From: Lachnospiraceae bacterium P6A3
GTDB taxonomy: Bacteria; Bacillota; Clostridia; Lachnospirales; Lachnospiraceae
DNA: 64,000 bases
NCBI GenBank assembly: GCA_000702085.1
Contig: JNKP01000001.1
Coordinates: 806,001 to 870,000 of the forward strand
Direction: 5' to 3'
Program-made: the position numbers and the translations under genes
The notes under the pieces: model-generated
What the model saw: only the letters and a program-made list of their open reading frames with translations
What the model was told of the DNA's origin: nothing
Databases searched by the model: none
Part shown: in pieces, positions 1 to 8,378 of the stretch
Position numbering within the stretch: the stretch's first letter is position 1
How the letters are laid out: each line of letters starts with the position of its first letter

Positions 1-74
1 TACTCAGCGAGATCCGCACATAATGTTCCAGTACTAGTCACGCCACATACTTCATTAATTATCAAAAGTTTCAT
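1..74 (-). CDS. Glycosyltransferase, N-terminal fragment (cut by window edge)
   Basis: An ATG at 74 on the minus strand opens a frame that stays open to base 1 and begins MKLLIINEVCGVTSTGT. A beta strand followed by a small-residue turn of this kind is how GT-B (family 4) glycosyltransferases usually begin, where the loop contacts the nucleotide sugar. It is the last gene seen of the polysaccharide locus that continues rightward to 4847. No clear Shine-Dalgarno site precedes it, and the 131 bases separating it from the upstream gene show no terminator. Only about 24 residues are visible, so the family is a judgement from the N-terminus alone. Confidence 0.5.
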   Translation of the reverse strand, partial: MKLLIINEVCGVTSTGTLCADLAE

Positions 75-205
75 ATGTATATCTAACGCTTTTTATGAAT
101 GTCTTAGAAATCAAGCATAAATCCAACACATATAGTCATTCTGTTGTCACTCCTCAAAACTATCCCCTAGTTTCTCTTCAGACAGAACAACCTTGTTCTT
201 CTTCA

Positions 206-1096
206 TTACACTTCTTCTGTTTTTTCAATAGACTTCTTTAAATCAACTTTACTGTATTCAAAATCATATTCACTTAAGCTATGATCAATCGTAACGCTTC
301 CAAAAGCCTTGTTTGTCAGTTTACCTATCCTCCCACCAAAATGGCTCAGCACAATCACCGCAGGATTTAAAGCACGTGTTATCATTATTCTGCGTCCGAC
401 AGTGCAGCTTATCAAATGTACCAAATCCGAGGTTGCAACATATTCTTTATTCTGTGGCCAGAACGCTCCTCTACGTCCCTTTATCATAACCTGTGCTAAA
501 AATTCGCAAAGATTTTCTATATACAACATAGATCTTTCATTTTTTACCGCTGGGAAAAACGGAACTATCTTGGCTAATTTGGAAATATTAACATAATTTC
601 CCTTGCATCCCTTTCCATAAACAAACGGTGGTCTTATAACCGTCACATAAAAGCTCTCATCCTCCAGCTCTCTTACTCCGACATCCGCCCTCCACTTACT
701 GTCACCATAAAAATTCGACGGAGAAGGTTTTGTGTCAACAGTTATAATCTTCGACTTTCCATAGGGTGCTGAATCTCCATAAATTATTATAGAAGACATG
801 AACACAAATTGTCCCACGCCTTGTTCTTTGCATTTCTTTGCAGTTTCAATAGCAAGATCCGTATTTACTGCATAATACTTTGCCTTATCTTCTTCACTTA
901 CTTTTCCTATATCTGCATGTGCTATACCTGCCACATGAAAACAGATATCATACTCCGAAAAATCCTTATCCCGCCATGCATCATTCATCATATCCACTGT
1001 ATCGACGGATAATTCATCCGGGTACCTCTCCGAAACATATCTTTCAAAGCTGGTACCTATATATGAGTTTGCGCCGGTTATAAGAACTCTTTTCAT
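206..1096 (-). CDS. NAD(P)-dependent sugar epimerase/reductase (extended SDR)
   Basis: Rossmann-fold nucleotide-sugar enzyme of the extended SDR group. The N-terminus MKRVLITGANSYIG carries the GxxxxIG dinucleotide loop, and SNFYGDSKW supplies the YxxxK catalytic pair preceded by the MSS segment. Length (about 296 aa) suits WbpV/WcaG-like 4-ketosugar reductases and epimerases. The frame extends 7 codons further to a TTG at 1117, but the ATG at 1096 places the Rossmann strand at the normal N-terminus, so I use it. It lies 21 bases after the CapD/WbpM-type 4,6-dehydratase. In UDP-N-acetylquinovosamine synthesis a WbpM-type dehydratase is followed by a WbpV-type 4-reductase, so this pair could make UDP-QuiNAc; that is inference, and a C4 epimerase is equally possible. 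Confidence 0.75.
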   Translation of the reverse strand: MKRVLITGANSYIGTSFERYVSERYPDELSVDTVDMMNDAWRDKDFSEYDICFHVAGIAHADIGKVSEEDKAKYYAVNTDLAIETAKKCKEQGVGQFVFMSSIIIYGDSAPYGKSKIITVDTKPSPSNFYGDSKWRADVGVRELEDESFYVTVIRPPFVYGKGCKGNYVNISKLAKIVPFFPAVKNERSMLYIENLCEFLAQVMIKGRRGAFWPQNKEYVATSDLVHLISCTVGRRIMITRALNPAVIVLSHFGGRIGKLTNKAFGSVTIDHSLSEYDFEYSKVDLKKSIEKTEEV

Positions 1097-1117
1097 TCTA
1101 AAATATTTAATAGCCAA

Positions 1118-3088
1118 TCATTTTTCTTCAATCTGAGGCTTGTATGTAACTACAGTTTTTTGGGTCAGCTTGATCAATTCATCTACATCATCGTTATACG
1201 CAGCTTCATTCAACAGTTTAAGATGTTCAAGAAATTCTTCTCTATCAAATTCAATAGGCATACCTATATGTATCAGGTGATTCTGGGTAGTTTTTAAACC
1301 CTCGCCCTCCATAAGTTTCTCTTCGAAAAGTTTCTCACCCGGTCTAAGTCCTGTATACACAATCTTTATATCAACATCAGGTTTAAAACCGGATAATTTG
1401 ATTAAATTTCTGGCCAGTGTGTCAATCTTTACAGGCGATCCCATATCAAGAACAAATATTTCAGAGCCATCTCCCATGACACCTGCACGAAGGACCAAGC
1501 TCACTGCTTCCGGAATTGTCATAAAGTATCTGACTATATCAGGGTGAGTTACTGTTACCGGACCGCCATCTGCAATTTGTTTTCTGAAAAGCGGAACGAC
1601 CGATCCATTGCTTCCAAGGACGTTCCCAAAACGAACTGCAACATAGCGTGTTTTAGCCCTAAAGTCATCAGGCAATTTTTCAGATACAGTATTTTTATCC
1701 AAATGAGCCGATAACTGGACCAGTTCAGCTTCTCGGTGTTTTTTGACCATGTAGTCAAATGTCTGAATGACCATTTCACAGAGTCTTTTACTGGCGCCCA
1801 TTATATTGGTAGGATTTATTGCCTTATCCGTACTGATAAGAATAAATCTCTCACAACCGTTCCTCATTGCAGCAAACGCTGTTTTATATGTTCCGATTGC
1901 ATTATTTTTGATTGACTCACAGGGACTGTCCTCCATAAGAGGAACATGTTTATGAGCCGCAGCATGATAAACCACATTTGGTCTGTACTTAGAGAACACA
2001 GCCTGTAATCTTCTGCTGTCTCTTACAGAGCCTATGAGTACTTTAAGATCCAGATTGGGGTATTTTTTCTTTAACTCATTCTGGATATCGTAAGCATTGT
2101 TCTCGTATATATCGAAAATGATCAGTCTGCCGGGAGAATGACTGGCAATCTGTCTGCAAAGCTCACTTCCTATTGATCCTCCTCCGCCGGTTACCATAAC
2201 AGTCTTTCCGTGAAGGAACTCAAAAACAGGCTCAAGATCGAGTTTAACCTGCTCCCTTCCAAGAAGATCCTCAATGGCGACATCCCTCATGTCCTTAACA
2301 GATACATCACCATTAACTAGCTGGAACATTCCCGGAAGATTCTTCAGTTCACAACCTGTTTCCTTACAAATGTTTATGATGTCTCTTCTGTTTTCGGCGG
2401 TAGCAGTCGGTATAGCAATATAAATCTTCTTAATGTCATATTTCTCGACATTATAAAGAATCTCATCCCTTCCCCCGACAACAGGAACTCCTTCAATATA
2501 ACGATTCCACTTATTGGAATTATCGTCTATAATGCAGCATACTTTCTCATTAATTTCCCTCGAAGCTCTGATATCCCTAAGGATCATCTGACCTGCATTG
2601 CCTGCACCGATAAGCATACATCTCTTATCAGGTTCGTCAGATATATCTCTCCTGACTCTCAGCAGCAGAACAAAACGATAAGAGAATCTGATTCCAACAG
2701 TCAATCCGAACTGAAGGACCATTCCGGTAAAATAATAGGTTATAGGCATCCTCAGCACGAATACTGTAATACCCACAATCTGTATCAGTGAAGTCAGAAT
2801 CGATGCGAAAATGCACCTGATCAATTCATAATAACTTGCAAAGCGCCATATACTGTTATATAAACGCATACGCCAAAAAACGATGATACATATAACCGTA
2901 TAAAAAGGTGCAAAAGTAAGAAACGCATTAAGATAATGACTCGGAATTGCAGAAAATTTAGTATCAAATCTTAGCCATAATGCAAAAAAATATGAAAGAT
3001 TAACTACTAACATGTCATATACAACCAGGCATGCAGCTATTATCTTCCAATGTTCGATTTTATATAAAAAAGTTTTAAGTTTATTCAC
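1118..3088 (-). CDS. CapD/WbpM/PglF-type nucleotide-sugar 4,6-dehydratase, membrane bound
   Basis: 656 aa. The first ~150 residues hold four hydrophobic segments; a CoA-binding-like Rossmann domain follows (CMLIGAGNAGQMI near 160) and then the catalytic SDR domain (MVTGGGGSIGSELCRQ near 295). The segment LISTDKAINPTNIMGASKR contains the Thr-Asp-Lys active-site set typical of membrane 4,6-dehydratases, which use Met/Thr-Asp-Lys rather than the usual YxxxK. These enzymes convert UDP-GlcNAc to UDP-4-keto-6-deoxy-GlcNAc at the inner membrane face, the first step towards QuiNAc, bacillosamine or FucNAc. Its start overlaps the stop of the upstream membrane protein by 8 bases and the reductase follows, so the three are one transcript. 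Confidence 0.88.
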   Translation of the reverse strand: MNKLKTFLYKIEHWKIIAACLVVYDMLVVNLSYFFALWLRFDTKFSAIPSHYLNAFLTFAPFYTVICIIVFWRMRLYNSIWRFASYYELIRCIFASILTSLIQIVGITVFVLRMPITYYFTGMVLQFGLTVGIRFSYRFVLLLRVRRDISDEPDKRCMLIGAGNAGQMILRDIRASREINEKVCCIIDDNSNKWNRYIEGVPVVGGRDEILYNVEKYDIKKIYIAIPTATAENRRDIINICKETGCELKNLPGMFQLVNGDVSVKDMRDVAIEDLLGREQVKLDLEPVFEFLHGKTVMVTGGGGSIGSELCRQIASHSPGRLIIFDIYENNAYDIQNELKKKYPNLDLKVLIGSVRDSRRLQAVFSKYRPNVVYHAAAHKHVPLMEDSPCESIKNNAIGTYKTAFAAMRNGCERFILISTDKAINPTNIMGASKRLCEMVIQTFDYMVKKHREAELVQLSAHLDKNTVSEKLPDDFRAKTRYVAVRFGNVLGSNGSVVPLFRKQIADGGPVTVTHPDIVRYFMTIPEAVSLVLRAGVMGDGSEIFVLDMGSPVKIDTLARNLIKLSGFKPDVDIKIVYTGLRPGEKLFEEKLMEGEGLKTTQNHLIHIGMPIEFDREEFLEHLKLLNEAAYNDDVDELIKLTQKTVVTYKPQIEEK

Positions 3089-4847
3089 AGTTCATCCTTA
3101 CAACGGGAAGCAATGATACAAAAAACAAGGTCATTCCCATTTCACCTGGGAATGCTATGCACTCGGTAAAACCGGCAAGCATATAAGCGGTAATTGCCAG
3201 CAAGGCAATAAGGCTCGAAAAATTTCTGTTTTCGATATCGGTATTTTTACCAACGCTCAATCTTATAAATGTCTTTATTGAGGAGACTAACAAAAGCCCA
3301 AAAAACAGCAGTCCGGATATCCCGCCGAACCAATACGCTATCTGCAGTACCGAATTATGCACATGATAAAGAGCAAAATCAGTAAAAATCCATACAGCAC
3401 CATGATTCTCACTTCCCAAAAAATGTATATTCTTCAGAGCATATAAATATATATAATATCTGGATTTCAGCAGTTTTTTTAACAAATTTCCCGAAAAGTC
3501 CCTGACCACATAAACCGGATGATCTTCGTCGGCACCAGGTGCAATTCCGTCCGCATACCTTAGTACTTCTTCACCATCATCGGAATAGATGTTTTGATCA
3601 AATATTTCATCTGATAGCGACGCTACAGCATGATATGAGGTACTATTACCGGTTTCATTCTCAATAGTCAGATACACTCTTCCAAAATCGGATCCGACTA
3701 TATATTCAAGATCCATGTACTTAGGAGAATCAATCGGATCCCATGACATAACACTGTTTTCACAGTACTCACCGCCATACCATATAGGGTGATGCCTAAG
3801 AGGCGGAATATATCTCATACACCAATACACAGGCATAAATGATATTGCTGCGCAGAACAGCATAATAGCTCCCCATCTGAAAAAGGATAATACTCTGTTC
3901 CGTCCGATATACCGTGATTCTATAAACCAGTAAACAAGCGTTGCTCCTGCAAATCCCATCATTGCACTTCTGCAGTTCGTGAAGAACACGAAGCACCACA
4001 TTGCTGATGCCATAAAAATTGTAAAGGCATATAGCTTTCGAGCTTTTCGCATTCTGTATATGGTCAGCTTCCCAAGCCAAGCTATATATGTGGTCATATA
4101 AAACATGGCATTTACGTTCGGATTGGTATAATGACCTCTGTATCTGGGATCAAGATCGTAAGGCCTGTACAGAAATGCTCTGCTCTGTATCCAGAAGAAT
4201 CCGATAATCATTCCATTTACAAGTCCCTCGAAAATCTCTTCCATGTCCCCTTTCTTAAGAGGTGCAAGGTAGAATGATCCGAACATAACAAGAAACCATA
4301 AAGGCCATACAGCTTCATTTACAGAGATAATGGCAAAAACAATAAACGCCAGCCATAACCAGAATATCCATATTACTTTATATTCGTTTTTATAAGATTC
4401 CCCGCTTTCCTTTCTCTCGTAAAAGAGATAGAAATACATTCTGACTACGATTGCGCCATATAGTCCTACATTTGCAACAGCCGTCGCTATCTGAGCATCA
4501 TAATCGGTTCCAGGAGCAAAATACCTAAAAGCAGGAAAAGCAAGAATTGCAAACAAGATTAACCAGCCATAAAATACTGCCCTGAACAATTTATGCCATT
4601 TAACGGTATCTTCCCTGCCCAGAGAAAGCATTCTCCAATCGAGCCTGAAGATAATAAGTGGCAGGATGCAGAATCCGGTACAATTTACCGCAAGAGACCA
4701 CTGCGCTCCGTTACCTATACCACGCCAAAGATCTATCCAGCAAAGGCCAAGTCCGCATAGAGTATAAATACATATGCGCCAATTTCCGGAAAGAAAGGAC
4801 TTTATTCTCTCAGAAACAGGTATTTTTTTATCCGAATTAATCCTCAA
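3081..4847 (-). CDS. Polytopic membrane protein, O-antigen ligase/polymerase-like
   Basis: 588 aa with about ten hydrophobic segments and one long outside loop (about residues 330-480) between late membrane helices. That is the topology of Wzy polymerases and WaaL/TuaE-type O-antigen ligases, in which the big loop carries catalytic Arg/His residues. Sequence identity in this family is low, so polymerase and ligase cannot be separated by reading. An in-frame TAG lies just before the TTG at 4847 and a GAGG about 9 bases upstream of it supports that start; the next Met is deep inside the protein. It is the most upstream gene of the left-end locus visible here. Confidence 0.65.
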   Translation of the reverse strand: MRINSDKKIPVSERIKSFLSGNWRICIYTLCGLGLCWIDLWRGIGNGAQWSLAVNCTGFCILPLIIFRLDWRMLSLGREDTVKWHKLFRAVFYGWLILFAILAFPAFRYFAPGTDYDAQIATAVANVGLYGAIVVRMYFYLFYERKESGESYKNEYKVIWIFWLWLAFIVFAIISVNEAVWPLWFLVMFGSFYLAPLKKGDMEEIFEGLVNGMIIGFFWIQSRAFLYRPYDLDPRYRGHYTNPNVNAMFYMTTYIAWLGKLTIYRMRKARKLYAFTIFMASAMWCFVFFTNCRSAMMGFAGATLVYWFIESRYIGRNRVLSFFRWGAIMLFCAAISFMPVYWCMRYIPPLRHHPIWYGGEYCENSVMSWDPIDSPKYMDLEYIVGSDFGRVYLTIENETGNSTSYHAVASLSDEIFDQNIYSDDGEEVLRYADGIAPGADEDHPVYVVRDFSGNLLKKLLKSRYYIYLYALKNIHFLGSENHGAVWIFTDFALYHVHNSVLQIAYWFGGISGLLFFGLLLVSSIKTFIRLSVGKNTDIENRNFSSLIALLAITAYMLAGFTECIAFPGEMGMTLFFVSLLPVVRMNCE

Positions 4848-4940
4848 CTATATAGGCCTCGTTATTGCACACATAATCCATTGTATTTTACTACTTTTAA
4901 CCCCAAACAGCAAACTGTGCTTTAGCCAGCTAAAGCGAGA

Positions 4941-4968
4941 AAAAAGCCACTCCATAGAGCGGCTTTTT
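4941..4968 (-). terminator. Bidirectional intrinsic terminator
   Basis: The palindrome AAAAAGCC-a-CTC-cata-GAG-c-GGCTTTTT forms an 11-pair stem with one internal mismatch and a T run on either strand. It lies 28 bases beyond the stop of the ECF gene on the minus strand and closes that transcript. It also separates the AT-rich polysaccharide locus on the left from the rest of the window. Confidence 0.85.
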
Positions 4969-4996
4969 GTAATATATGCATAATGAGATTTTGCGG

Positions 4997-5536
4997 TTAT
5001 TCCTCGTTAAACGCTTTCTTGAGAGCAGTCCATATTACGACTGCATAAGCCACTCCGATAAGAGCTGTGATGAGCTGGGTTACAGAGTAAGTCGTTCTGA
5101 AAACCGGGAGTTTAGCCTGCATTGCCTCGGGGAGGGTGACTACGGAAAGTACGCCATATGAAATGGTAAGAGCCATGACAGCCGCCTTGGCAACGCTTCC
5201 TACTATACCGCCGATGAGAACGCTCAGGTGTTTCTTATTTTTCCTGACAAATGCCCAGAATGCAAATACGATAACGAGGTTTCCGAGCATAACAAGGGGC
5301 ATTATCGCAGGAACGACCTTCATAATTGGTGCACCGGTTATCAGGAATGCGGTAACAGGGGTTACGATCGCAAGGACTGCCGCCCAGAAGATTCCGCAGG
5401 TCAGTACGGCGATAAGTAGGCAGGCATTGATAATGGGACCTGTGATGTATACACTGAAATTCTTAAAGAGCTGACTGACGATACAGATGGCCAGAAGTGC
5501 TCCGGCCGCAGTGATCTTTTTGGTTTTGGTATTCAT
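4997..5536 (-). CDS. ECF transporter S component, substrate unknown
   Basis: 179 aa with six hydrophobic segments, starting MNTKTKKITAAGALLA, the charged N-terminus and small-residue first helix usual for the substrate-binding S subunits of energy-coupling factor transporters. S components bind a vitamin or metal and share the EcfA/A'/T module with other S proteins; no module genes are here, so it must use one encoded elsewhere. GGGAG lies 9 bases before the ATG. It is a single-gene unit ended by the terminator at 4941-4968 and is divergent from the MATE gene. The substrate cannot be read from sequence and the neighbours give no hint. Confidence 0.75.
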   Translation of the reverse strand: MNTKTKKITAAGALLAICIVSQLFKNFSVYITGPIINACLLIAVLTCGIFWAAVLAIVTPVTAFLITGAPIMKVVPAIMPLVMLGNLVIVFAFWAFVRKNKKHLSVLIGGIVGSVAKAAVMALTISYGVLSVVTLPEAMQAKLPVFRTTYSVTQLITALIGVAYAVVIWTALKKAFNEE

Positions 5537-5623
5537 GAGCTTTATTCTCCCTTTTGTTAAATCAATTTACTATAAAATACCATATTTATAACCAATTTTA
5601 TACCAAATTTATAGGTTACTAAT

Positions 5624-5653
5624 TTGCAATCAAATCCGCTCGTAAGCTATAAT
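5624..5653 (+). promoter_or_regulatory. Sigma-A promoter of the MATE gene
   Basis: TTGCAA (5624-5629), 18-base spacer, TATAAT (5648-5653). Transcription should begin near 5660, practically on the ATG at 5662, which argues that the ATG at 5689, with AGAGAGG upstream, is the true start. The intergenic stretch 5537-5620 is AT-rich with several TTGGTATAAA-like near-repeats and presumably holds the divergent promoter of the ECF gene. Confidence 0.6.
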
Positions 5654-5688
5654 ACGAAGGCATGTTTTATAGAGAGGATTATAAACAG

Positions 5689-7068
5689 ATGGATAATAAT
5701 ATGCCCAAAGAAAATAAAATGGGAGTTATGCCTGTTCCAAGGCTTATCGTAAGCATGTCGCTTCCGATGATGTTTTCGATGCTGGTACAGGCTCTTTACA
5801 ATATTGTAGATGCTTATTTCGTAGCTAAGATCGAGGAAGCGGCTCTTACCGCGGTATCCCTTGCTCTTCCGCTTCAGATGCTTATGATTGCGGTGGGATC
5901 GGGTACCGGAGTCGGTATCAACGCCATGCTTTCGACCTCTCTGGGTGAAAAGCGATATGATAAGTCCAATGCAGCGGCAAATACGGGAATTTTCCTGGCT
6001 TTTTGCTCGTTTATAGTATTCCTTTTCCTGGGACTGTTTATAGCAAAGCCTTTCATTGCAAGTCAGACCGACAGTGCGGCCATTACAGAATACGGAACCA
6101 CCTATCTGATGATCGTAATGGTATGTTCGCTTGGCCTTTTCTTCCAGATGACCTTTGAACGTCTCCTTCAGTCCACGGGACTTACATTCTATTCGATGAT
6201 CTCGCAGCTTACGGGCGCCATCGTCAACATGATCCTGGATCCCATTATGATCTTCGGTCTTATAGGCTTCCCCGCAATGGGAATGGCAGGTGCAGCGGTT
6301 GCAACCGTAGTGGGCCAGACCATCGCTGCCATTGTTTCGATCATACTTAACCTGAAGAAGAATAAAGAGCTTTCATTCGAGTGGAAGAAGATCCTTCATC
6401 CTGATGTCGAGGCAATCGCACGTATATACAGGGTCGGTGTTCCTTCGATCCTGATGATGTCCATAGGTTCCGTCATGAGTTATCTTATGAATATGATCCT
6501 GGGATTCTTTGCGGATATTGCAGAAACCGCCCGTGCGGTATACGGATCCTATTTCAGGCTTCAGAGCTTCTTCTTCATGCCGGTCTTCGGAATGAACAAT
6601 GGTATCATCCCCGTACTTGCTTATAACTACGGAGCAAAGAAGAGAAAGCGTATCGATGAAGCGCTCAGATTCGGTGTCATTGCCGCAGTTGTGATAATGC
6701 TGTTCGGAACACTTGTCTTCGAGCTGATTCCGGATAAGCTTCTTGATATATTCGAAGCAGATGCAAACATGAAGGCAATCGGTGTTCCCGCACTGAGGAT
6801 CATAGCGGTTCACTTCCCCATCGCAGCGGTTGCCATATCCCTTGGAAGCGTTTTTCAGGCATTTTCCAAGAGTATCTTCTCTCTTGTCATTTCCATCTGC
6901 AGACAGCTGGTGGTTCTTATTCCTGCGGCATGGATCCTTGCGGTTGTTACCGGTGATGTGAACAAGGTATGGTTCAGCTTCATAATTGCCGAACTGGTAT
7001 CGGGAATGTTATCGGTGATATTCTTCAAATATGTATATAAGACAACAATAGGTCCGATAGAATACTAA
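5689..7068 (+). CDS. MATE family multidrug/cation efflux transporter
   Basis: 459 aa with twelve membrane segments in two homologous halves. The opening MGVMPVPRLIVSMSLPMMFSMLVQALYNIVDAYFVAK region, and its echo in the second half (VGVPSILMMSIGSVMSYLMN), is the pattern of Na+- or H+-coupled MATE/DinF efflux pumps. The frame could begin at 5662, but AGAGAGG sits about 10 bases before the ATG at 5689 and the promoter maps onto 5662. It is one of only three plus-strand genes here and is monocistronic: palindromic repeat copy 1 begins four bases after its stop and the next gene is convergent. The exported compound is unknown. Confidence 0.9.
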   Translation: MDNNMPKENKMGVMPVPRLIVSMSLPMMFSMLVQALYNIVDAYFVAKIEEAALTAVSLALPLQMLMIAVGSGTGVGINAMLSTSLGEKRYDKSNAAANTGIFLAFCSFIVFLFLGLFIAKPFIASQTDSAAITEYGTTYLMIVMVCSLGLFFQMTFERLLQSTGLTFYSMISQLTGAIVNMILDPIMIFGLIGFPAMGMAGAAVATVVGQTIAAIVSIILNLKKNKELSFEWKKILHPDVEAIARIYRVGVPSILMMSIGSVMSYLMNMILGFFADIAETARAVYGSYFRLQSFFFMPVFGMNNGIIPVLAYNYGAKKRKRIDEALRFGVIAAVVIMLFGTLVFELIPDKLLDIFEADANMKAIGVPALRIIAVHFPIAAVAISLGSVFQAFSKSIFSLVISICRQLVVLIPAAWILAVVTGDVNKVWFSFIIAELVSGMLSVIFFKYVYKTTIGPIEY

Positions 7069-7071
7069 AGT

Positions 7072-7143
7072 AGTGACAGTGGGGACGCTTCAGTTTTGTC
7101 ATCAAGTTTTTGATGACAAAACTGAAGCGTCCCCACTGTCACT
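7072..7143. repeat. Palindromic repeat, copy 1
   Basis: A 72-nt near-perfect palindrome with a stem of about 33 pairs and a 4-6 nt loop. Each arm reads GTGACAGTGGGGACGCT, then the variable TCAG, then TTTTGTCATC, with the exact complement in the other arm. It fills the whole gap between the convergent MATE and diguanylate cyclase genes, four bases from one stop and two from the other, so it may act as a two-way terminator or mRNA end-stabiliser. It is the first of six copies in the window. No transposase is encoded in it or near it. Confidence 0.92.
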
Positions 7144-7145
7144 TA

Positions 7146-8291
7146 TTATTGATTGTTAACTGTTGAGATTACCTGGGGCTTGAGGGCGACCACCTGGTTA
7201 CGGCCGTGTTCTTTGCCGTAGTAGAGGTTCTCATCCGCCTGGTTGACGAGAGCGTCAAGCGAATAACCGGGGGCGTAGGTTGATACACCGAGGGTCATGG
7301 TGAACTTTATCTGATTACCGCCGAATTCGACGACATTGTTTTCTATTCTGGATCTGATACGTTCTGCGACTGTGGTGGCTACACCTCTGTTTCCGGATAC
7401 GAGGAGGAGGAATTCCTCACCGCCCCATCTGCAGACGATATCTCCGTCTCTTACGCATGCTTTTAATATCTCTGCCACGGATACGAGTGCGACGTCGCCG
7501 CAGTCATGTCCGTAGGTATCATTGATCTTCTTGAAGAAATCTATATCTCCCATTACAAGGCTGAAGATGGTTCCATTCTTCTTGGCAGCTTCAAGAGCAA
7601 TATCCAGTCTCTCTTCCATGGTACGTCTGTTGAATAGCTTGGTAAGAGGATCCTGACCGGCTGCTTCATCGAGAGAAGCATTTCTTTCAGCCATGGCGTT
7701 CAATGTCTTCTTATAACCCAGTACCAGGAAATGGGACATCCATATAATGAGCTGGAATGCGAAGAAGGTATTGAAGATGAAGATGGTAACCTTCTGAGGC
7801 ATCTCCAACGTAGTGACGGGGGATACGATAAGGCTCAGGACAAATGTTCCGAGGAAAACCGCAAAGGTGATCATAGCCCACAGGAACGGAGTAAAGGGAT
7901 GGTCACTTCCTCTTCCGAGGAACATGTTTATGTAATAGTAAAGGGGAATCAGGGCGATAACATATGCGTAGAAGCCTACGCTCCACCCGATGATGAGTGT
8001 TGTGAAGATCATCTGAACGATGATCTCTATGAATGTCAGAATATATCCCTGCCTGACCTTGCCCTCGCGGACTGTGGTGTAGCAGTATGAATAATAGGCG
8101 GTAACGATGATGTTATAAAGAGACAGCTGCCACACACCCATGATATGGAAAAGGAAAACCATCATGACGTGGACGACAATTACGGCAATCGAAAGAATCT
8201 CCAGGATTTCCTGATGATTGACACTATCCTGTCCGGTTATGATACGGACAAAGGTACTTGTGCTTGTTTTCTTTTCAGATCCGTCCGCCAA
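7146..8291 (-). CDS. Membrane-anchored diguanylate cyclase (GGDEF)
   Basis: 381 aa. About six hydrophobic segments occupy residues 20-200, followed by a complete GGDEF domain. DPLTKLFNRRTMEERL opens the domain, RWGGEEFLLL carries the active-site loop as GGEEF, and RDGD lies five residues before it, which is the RxxD inhibitory site that binds c-di-GMP. It should therefore convert two GTP to c-di-GMP at the membrane with product inhibition. The start is a TTG at 8291 placed five bases after a strong GGAGG. A promoter at 8318-8347 makes it monocistronic. The input signal for the membrane domain is unknown. Confidence 0.9.
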   Translation of the reverse strand: MADGSEKKTSTSTFVRIITGQDSVNHQEILEILSIAVIVVHVMMVFLFHIMGVWQLSLYNIIVTAYYSYCYTTVREGKVRQGYILTFIEIIVQMIFTTLIIGWSVGFYAYVIALIPLYYYINMFLGRGSDHPFTPFLWAMITFAVFLGTFVLSLIVSPVTTLEMPQKVTIFIFNTFFAFQLIIWMSHFLVLGYKKTLNAMAERNASLDEAAGQDPLTKLFNRRTMEERLDIALEAAKKNGTIFSLVMGDIDFFKKINDTYGHDCGDVALVSVAEILKACVRDGDIVCRWGGEEFLLLVSGNRGVATTVAERIRSRIENNVVEFGGNQIKFTMTLGVSTYAPGYSLDALVNQADENLYYGKEHGRNQVVALKPQVISTVNNQ

Positions 8292-8317
8292 TTTTGCCTC
8301 CGAGAATCATTTGAGTA

Positions 8318-8347
8318 ATTCTACCATACAAAATGCCGAGAAAACAA
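8318..8347 (-). promoter_or_regulatory. Promoter of the diguanylate cyclase gene
   Basis: Read on the minus strand: TTGTTT, 18-base spacer ending TGG, then TAGAAT. The TGG directly before the -10 gives an extended -10 element. It lies in the 87-base gap between this gene and the GNAT-EPSP synthase gene. Confidence 0.5.
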
Positions 8348-8378
8348 GGTTTTAAGGGCATTTAAGGAACTGTTGACT

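Noticed and set aside
206-1096. SDR gene as the missing rfbD
   Set aside because: It lies in a separate locus directly behind a UDP-sugar 4,6-dehydratase, and its motifs fit a UDP-sugar reductase or epimerase at least as well; no RmlD-specific feature is evident.
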